From positions 1 through 64,000 of the forward strand of contig JADNRV010000055.1 in the NCBI GenBank assembly GCA_015499995.1: a DNA stretch of 64,000 nucleotides. The letters are read 5' to 3'. Of the stretch, positions 58,801 through 64,000 are shown piece by piece (within the stretch, counting starts at the first letter, position 1; each line of letters starts with the position of its first letter). The translations under genes were made by a program, and so were the position numbers. This stretch comes from Flammula alnicola (lineage: Eukaryota > Basidiomycota > Agaricomycetes > Agaricales > Strophariaceae). The notes under the pieces were generated by a model. That model was not told where the DNA came from and did not search any database. It saw only the letters and a program-made list of their open reading frames with translations.

Positions 58801-60452
58801 CGGGCCTAGGATCGTCACTGCAGGTATCTGGGCTGTGCATTTCGGGATTGATAATGAGGGGCATGATAGTCAGCGGGGTATGATGAATCTCATTCGGTGT
58901 GTGCTTTTCTCTCTGTGTCGCCGGCGCCTACTAGTTGTGCATTGCCGGAGTGCTTATTGTGTGTCTGTCTGTGGATATTTTATTTTAGGGATATGGAGCT
59001 GGATGTTGTGGGGTTGTTGGAGACGGACCTGCATGTACGTTTTTTTTTGGGTGGCGTTTTGCCAGTTTCGAATTCTTTGCGGTGGTTTTTGATCTTGGTC
59101 TTGGTTTTTATAGAGGACAGCCTTTGGGCATAGAGATTTGTACGTTTTTCTGTTTTATTTTCCGTATTTTTGGAGTTGATTTTGTCGGTCGTTTTATAGG
59201 TCAAGGCTTATCGTTGAAGAAACGAACTACGTAAGACATAGCAATCCTCCAAGTTAACCGCCACCACCATTTCTCATGATTGATATGATATGTAGAATGT
59301 GGATATTGGACCTGGACCCAACCAGCATACCTGGGGCTGTGTTCTTCTGTCAAAGGTGCGAACGCTAGTCTCTCTTTATATCCTGGTGTTTCATAAATGG
59401 TGTACTCATTCTTGGTTGATTTCGCAGTTTCCGATCATCAGCACCAAACACCATCTCCTGCCTTCTCCAAATGGAGAGCTGGCACCTGCTATCGAAGCTG
59501 TTCTGGATGTGTATGGCACGGAGGTGTTGGTCCTCGTCTCGCACAATGGGCAAGGTACGACGACTACTTCATTTCTATTCAATTTCTCACTCGCGTCTTA
59601 TTGATCTTCTGGTTTTTTTTGTGTGTGTGTTCGATTTGAATAGAGGAGGATGCGTTGGACAGAGAATTGCAAGCGACGGCGTTGGCTGAGATCATGGCTG
59701 CCTCGACTCGGCCGGTTATTTTCCTGGGTTATGTTGTGTCGAAACCGTGGGCACCTAGACGTAAGTACTGCGCCGCTCTTCAAAATAATACTACAGTATC
59801 TAACGAACGAAAAAAGCGAGCCCGTATGGAATTATGGTTCTAGAAGGCAACGTTCATGATATAGACGTAGACGACGGTGATCGGTGGTGCGCTCTCAATC
59901 TCTTATTCATCATTTATTTTTTAAAGATAATTGAATGTATGTTATTTGTTAGGTGCGAATATATCTTTTATCGCGGGTTGTACCGCACGTCCTAGCGCGA
60001 CTCTCGCGAGGCATCATTACGGACACCGGAGACGCAGATCGGACAATTCGTGCTTCCCGCCATGGGCACGGCGTCACCAACGATACCCTCCAGGCGCGCT
60101 ATCTTCGGTCGAGGAAGGAGGAGCTGCCGGTTGACCATGTGCGTATACTGGCATTTGTATTGTGACTACAGTTCAAGTATTCTGCTGATCGATTTTTTTT
60201 TACCAGTGGTTCCCGATGGCGTATTACGGCGACGCGAAGAGCGGAGGTGTTAATGGGCATTATTATCATGTATTCAACACGGTATGTTTGTGTTCAGTTC
60301 ATGCTTTGCTTGTCTTGGGATTCTGATATTTTTTTTGTGCAGCCCTTGTATATAAGCTTCCGGAGGGTGCTATTGTTAACCTGGCCAAACACCCATACCA
60401 ACAGTTGTACTTGCATCAGACATGTAAGACGAGCGCTCAAAACATGTTGTAA
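55859..60452 (+). CDS. CWH43: Cwh43-type GPI-anchor lipid remodelling protein
   Basis: Needed to put ceramide into GPI anchors; a large multipass ER/Golgi protein with an N-terminal Frag1/PGAP2-like domain and a C-terminal endonuclease/phosphatase-like domain. It starts [20 protein letters not shown]. Further blocks are [85 protein letters not shown] and [20 protein letters not shown]. Middle membrane segments include [20 protein letters not shown]. The C-terminal part reads [95 protein letters not shown] and [20 protein letters not shown]. About 15 exons. One-base shifts near 55975 and 56100, and one near the end, are needed. Two compensating indels probably explain an aberrant TNCKERC near residue 38. 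Confidence 0.85.
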
Positions 60453-60518
60453 TTTTTGTGCAAATGGACAATGGCATATGGCAGTCCCATGCATCCATCC
60501 TTAATCCACAGTTCGTTG

Positions 60519-61830
60519 TTAAGCGTTCAAGTGCTCATCGCCCATAAATATTGCACCAAGATCATTATCTCCATGTCGGACGCCACTCTGCCGTCGGGGC
60601 CAGGCGGCAGCTTTCTCAGAAAATCCTCAATCCGTGCTTGAGGCCACATTGAGATCGCGAATAACAATTCCTCGCTGTTGCATCCGAAGTTGATGAAGCG
60701 GTGCAGGAAATGCGTCATGGAGGGAAAGCAGTTGTTCAGGAAGTCGTAGACCCGTCCGATTTGGTGTCCATGGCCAGTTTCAGAGCGTTCTCCGTGATGA
60801 GCAGTAGCGTGAACAGAGCTGTGGAAGCTGCTGGATTGTGCGATAGAATCAGAGCTTCGAAGAGGTTGGTGGCTACTGGATGTCGGAAGTTGGGACGTGG
60901 ACGCGAACGAGGAACTCGAGGGACCGGCGGAGGAAGAGGAGGATTGTATGGGCTGGCTAGGCAGGTTTCGAGATACCAAAACGTAGGGTGTGGACAAAGG
61001 TCGGCGATTCTGCACTGGAAAATTAGCAGAAGGAACAGACCTTATTCTGGTTGATTGATTCAGGTTGTGAGAGTCCGGTCGTGCGGTTGGGTTCTCGCAA
61101 TGAGGTCCGGGTTTGAGAGCATTCTCCTTCGAGTTGCGCATGGTTCATCTCCGTTTTGTCCTGTCCCTGATTGTGGCAGCAAGGAGTCTTCCCCGTTGCC
61201 CTTTGTCATAGATACGTGAGATAGGATTCACAGAGTAAAATGAGAGCACAAGATTACTGGCATACCTGTCTCCCGTCATAATTGCCAATTGATTTTTTTT
61301 TAAGCCAATATCGTGCCTGCGCATGGCAACCCATCGCATAGCTCAGAGCACAACGCAGACGCAGTCGCCCTCATCCGAATCTCCTCCAAATAGATCTGGA
61401 TATTCTTCTTTCAACTTCAACACAAAAACACAAAAAAACAATTGAAATTGTTAAGGCAGGTCTCAGGACGATGGATGGTCTACAGGCTTACCTTTTTTTT
61501 ACTCTCTCCCTCGCACCTTTTTGTTTACAAGCAGTCAGACTCAGATTCCAGTGTGATTTCCCGATTTTAGCGATGTTAGTCTAATAGAGATACAAAAGGC
61601 GTTGAATGCATTCAGTCTTTGATGTCAGAATTAGGATAGGGAGCCTGGCACCTTGATTTTTCTGAAGGATCGAGGGTTGTTCCGCACACGGAGGGCATAT
61701 TCTAACTTTTCGATACACATTTTATGGTCTTCAGCCTAGAAAGAGCTCCCGGCAACTCTGCCAGAAGTAGATGACTGATTAGACACTTCACCTCGACTCA
61801 TCAAGCAGCTTGCACTAACTTACCAGGCAT
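60519..61830 (-). pseudogene. Tandem family copy A, decayed or mis-assembled
   Basis: First of three head-to-tail copies of an unknown gene, nearly identical to copy B across exons and introns. Start at MP followed by an intron beginning GTAAGT. The last exon carries LNQSTRIRSVPSANFPVQNR, a Ser-rich stretch and the conserved end RVYDFLNNCFPSMTHFLHRF, CNSEELLFAISMWPQARIED and FLRKLPPGPDGRVASDMEIM. Compared with B there are several indels. A missing base changes the KSKRLEY-equivalent codons in exon 2 to a stop. Exon 4 reads GDCVCVV in place of EARLRLR. The last codons shift from VQHFMGDEH to VQYLWAMST. If these are real the copy is dead; if assembly errors it is a functional twin of B. Confidence 0.6.
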
Positions 61831-62009
61831 ATTGAAAGTCACATAAACAGTAAACTTGGAGGCGAATCTTGAAGGGAGTAAAGGTGCAGTTGGATGAGTT
61901 GATGAGGTTGTAGTTCTTTATCACGGTCGGTTTTATAATAAAGTTAAGCTCTTCGGCAACGACGGGCGTTGCATAGTCTGAGCTTGCTTTCTACTTTTAC
62001 ATCCAGTTG

Positions 62010-63309
62010 TTAAGCTTCTAAATGCTCATCGCCCATGAAATGTTGCACCAAGATCATTATCTCCATGTCGGACGCCACTCTGCCATCGGGGCCAGGCGGC
62101 AGCTTTCTCAGAAAATCCTCAATCCGTGCTTGAGGCCACATTGAGATCGCGAATAACAATTCCTCGCTGTTGCATCCGAAGTTGATGAAGCGGTGCAGGA
62201 AATGGGTCATCGAGGGAAAGCAGTTGTTCAGGAAGTCGTAGACCCGTCCGATTTGGTATCCAATTTCGGAGCGTTCTCCGCGATGAGCAGTGGATTGTGC
62301 GATAGAATCAGAGCTCCGATGAAGCTGCTGGTTGCTACTGGATGCCGGAAGTTGGGACGTGGACGCGAACGAGGAACTCGAGGGACCGGCGGAGGAAGAG
62401 GAGGATTGTATGGGCTGGCTAGGCAGGTTTTGGGATATCGGAGACCTAGATCTAGAACTTCTTGCGGTAGGTATCAAAACGTAGGGTTTGGACAAAGGTC
62501 GGCGATCATTAGCAGAAGGAACAGACCTGATTCTGCTTTGATTCAGAGTTGTGAGGGTCCGGTCGCGCGGTTGGATTCTCGCAATGAGGTCCGGATTTGA
62601 CAACATTCTCCTTCGACAGCCTGGCTCATCTCCGTTTTGTCCTGGTCGTTGCAGCAAGTCTTCCCCGTTGCGGACATGGCCCTTTGCCATAGATACGTGA
62701 GATAGGATTCACAGCGTAAATGAGACCACAAAGCTACTGGCATACCTGTTTCCCGTCATAATTGCCCATTGATTTTCTTCTATGCCGCTGTCGCGCCTGC
62801 GCATGGCAATCCATCGTATAGCTCAGAGCACACCGCAGACGCAGTCGCGCCTCATCCGAATCTCCTTCGAATAGATCTGGATATTCTTCTTTCAACTTCA
62901 ACACAAAAAAACAATTGAAGTTGTCAAGGCAGGTACATATCAGGACGCTGGATGGTCTACAGGCTTACCCTTTTTTTAACTCTCTCCTTCGCATCTTTTT
63001 GGTTAGAAGCAGGCAGACTCAGATTCCAGTGTGATTTCCCGATTTTAGCGATGTTAGTCTAATAGATATACAAAAGGCGTTGAACGCATTCAGTCTTTGA
63101 TGTCAGAATTAGGATAGGGAGCCTGGCACCTTGATTTTTCTGAAGGATTGAGGGTTGTTCCGCACACTGAGGGCATATTCTAATCTTTTCGATACATATT
63201 TTATGGTCTTCAGCCCGGAAAGAGCTCCCGGCAACTCTGCCAGAAGTAGACGACTGATTAGACACATCACGTCAACTCGTCAAGCAGCTTGCACCAACTC
63301 ACCAGGCAT
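62010..63309 (-). CDS. Tandem family copy B, unidentified 341-residue protein
   Basis: I do not recognise this family. Five exons (63303-63309, 63130-63236, 62969-63058, 62746-62895, 62010-62681) join in frame with introns of 64-73 nt and give 341 residues. The N-terminal part is basic and helical: PELPGALSGLKTIKYVSKRL, EYALSVRNNPQSFRKIK, SHWNLSLPASNQKDAKERVK, then EEYPDLFEGDSDEARLRLRC and QARQRHRRKSMGNYDGKQ. The centre is Ser-rich and disordered (SSSSSAGPSSSSFASTSQLP). The C-terminal 70 residues are the most conserved block: QIGRVYDFLNNCFPSMTHFL, FINFGCNSEELLFAISMWPQ, ARIEDFLRKLPPGPDGR and ILVQHFMGDEHLEA. No signal peptide or membrane segment. About 180 bp separate it from copy A and 140 bp from copy C. 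Confidence 0.7.
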
Positions 63310-63449
63310 ATTGAAAGTCACATAAACAGTAAACTTGGGGCCGAATCTTGAAGGGAGTAAGGAGTGAAGGAGGTGCAATTGGATGAGTTGATGAGTTTAT
63401 CATGGATGATTTTAAGGTTAAGCGCTTCTTCTACTTCTACATCTGGTTG

Positions 63450-64000
63450 TTAAGCTTCTAAATGCTCATCGTTCATGAAATGATGTACCAAGACCATTAT
63501 CTCCCAGTCAGATGCCATTCTTCCATCCGGTCCAGGCGGCAGCTTTCTCAAGAAATCCTCGATGCGTGCTTGAGGCCACATCGAGATTGCGAATAATAAT
63601 TCCTCGGTGTTGCACTCAAGATCCATGAAACGTTTCAGGAAGTGAGTCATGGGAGGAGTGCAGAAACTTAAGAAATCGTAGATCCGTCCAGTTGTATGCC
63701 TAATTTCCTGTCGTTCGCGGGGGTGAGCAGGAGCTTGAATAGAGCTGTGGGAGCTGCTGGATTGTGCGGCAAACCCAGAGCTTCGAAGACGTTGGTGGCT
63801 ACTGGATGTCGGAACTTGTGACGTCGATGCGGTGTCTCTGATTGAAAGCAGTCTCCGCTGAGTCGCGCTGGGCCCACCTCCTTGTCTTGATCTTTGCAGG
63901 AAGTGTTCTTCATGGCGGTCATGGTCCTTTGCAGAGATAGGATTAACAGAATAAAATGGTAGTAAAAGACTAACTACATACCTCTTTCCCGTTATGATCA
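63450..64000 (-). CDS. Tandem family copy C, partial at window edge
   Basis: Third copy, more diverged and cut by the end of the window. The last exon (63450-63926) begins after a CTGCAAAG acceptor with DHDRHEEHFLQRSRQGGGPS, continues through a shorter Ser-rich linker (STSQVPTSSSHQRLRSSGFA) and ends with TTGRIYDFLSFCTPPMTHFL, KRFMDLECNTEELLFAISMW, PQARIEDFLRKLPPGPDGRM and VLVHHFMNDEHLEA. A 55-nt intron (63927-63981) precedes the visible end of exon 4, NGKE, which matches copy B in position and phase. The frame is open over what can be seen, so this copy looks alive. Conservation is highest in the C-terminal block, weaker in the linker. Confidence 0.7.
   Translation of the reverse strand, partial: IITGKRYVVSLLLPFYSVNPISAKDHDRHEEHFLQRSRQGGGPSATQRRLLSIRDTASTSQVPTSSSHQRLRSSGFAAQSSSSHSSIQAPAHPRERQEIRHTTGRIYDFLSFCTPPMTHFLKRFMDLECNTEELLFAISMWPQARIEDFLRKLPPGPDGRMASDWEIMVLVHHFMNDEHLEA

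Larger units (their letters stand above)
60519..64000 (-). repeat. Tandem triplication of one gene unit
   Basis: Three direct repeats of a 1.3-1.5 kb unit. Copies A and B are nearly identical, introns and leaders included (for example the GACTTTCAATATGCCTGGT start region and the TCACACTGGAATCTGAGTCT exon 3 region occur in both). Copy C is recognisable mainly in exons. This pattern fits stepwise duplication by unequal exchange, the A/B split being the latest. More copies may lie to the right of the window. Confidence 0.8.

Overview
The window looks like the nuclear genome of an Agaricomycete (mushroom-forming basidiomycete). Genes are compact and intron-rich, with introns mostly 47-75 nt, GT-AG ends and CTRAY branch sites. 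The left end carries Plavaka-type (Tnp2-like) transposases, a group abundant in Agaricomycetes, and there is a Hom2-like homeodomain gene. All exon joins below are my own readings from reading frame, splice sites and remembered family conservation. No search was run.

Layout. Positions 1-14,000 are a transposon-rich island. It holds low-complexity and repeat DNA, a dispersed CAACCTA/TAGGTTG array, an unidentified multi-exon gene, a broken piece of an apparent host gene, and two Plavaka transposases placed head to head (minus strand 7,012-9,010; plus strand 9,031-12,283). Positions 14,015-60,452 are a dense housekeeping block: citrate synthase, TRM8, RRP41, nicotinate phosphoribosyltransferase, a ZNF830-like protein, COX10, U1-70K, a Hom2-like factor, TIM13, JJJ1, PRP18, COX12, sulfite oxidase, an ATG44/mitofissin homologue, a CCDC130/Saf4-like splicing factor, an inositol-polyphosphate 5-phosphatase, the ARID subunit SWI1, a VTT-domain (TMEM41/Tvp38) membrane protein, a Zn2Cys6 transcription factor, a J-domain protein, a CobW-type GTPase and CWH43. 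Positions 60,519-64,000 carry three head-to-tail copies of a gene family I do not recognise.

Shared themes. Several genes serve mitochondria (CIT, COX10, COX12, TIM13, ATG44), splicing (U1-70K, PRP18, CCDC130/Saf4, possibly ZNF830), or RNA processing and ribosome maturation (TRM8, RRP41, JJJ1). Neighbouring genes are very often divergent, with 48-210 bp between start codons, so shared bidirectional promoters are likely.

Quality note. Many clearly conserved genes are broken by single-base indels, often at or next to short homopolymer runs, while flanking coding sequence stays conserved. I read most of these as consensus errors of a long-read assembly rather than true pseudogenes. Nicotinate phosphoribosyltransferase, ZNF830 and CobW, which carry several indels each, deserve a check. 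The best candidate for something undescribed is the tandem gene family at the right end.
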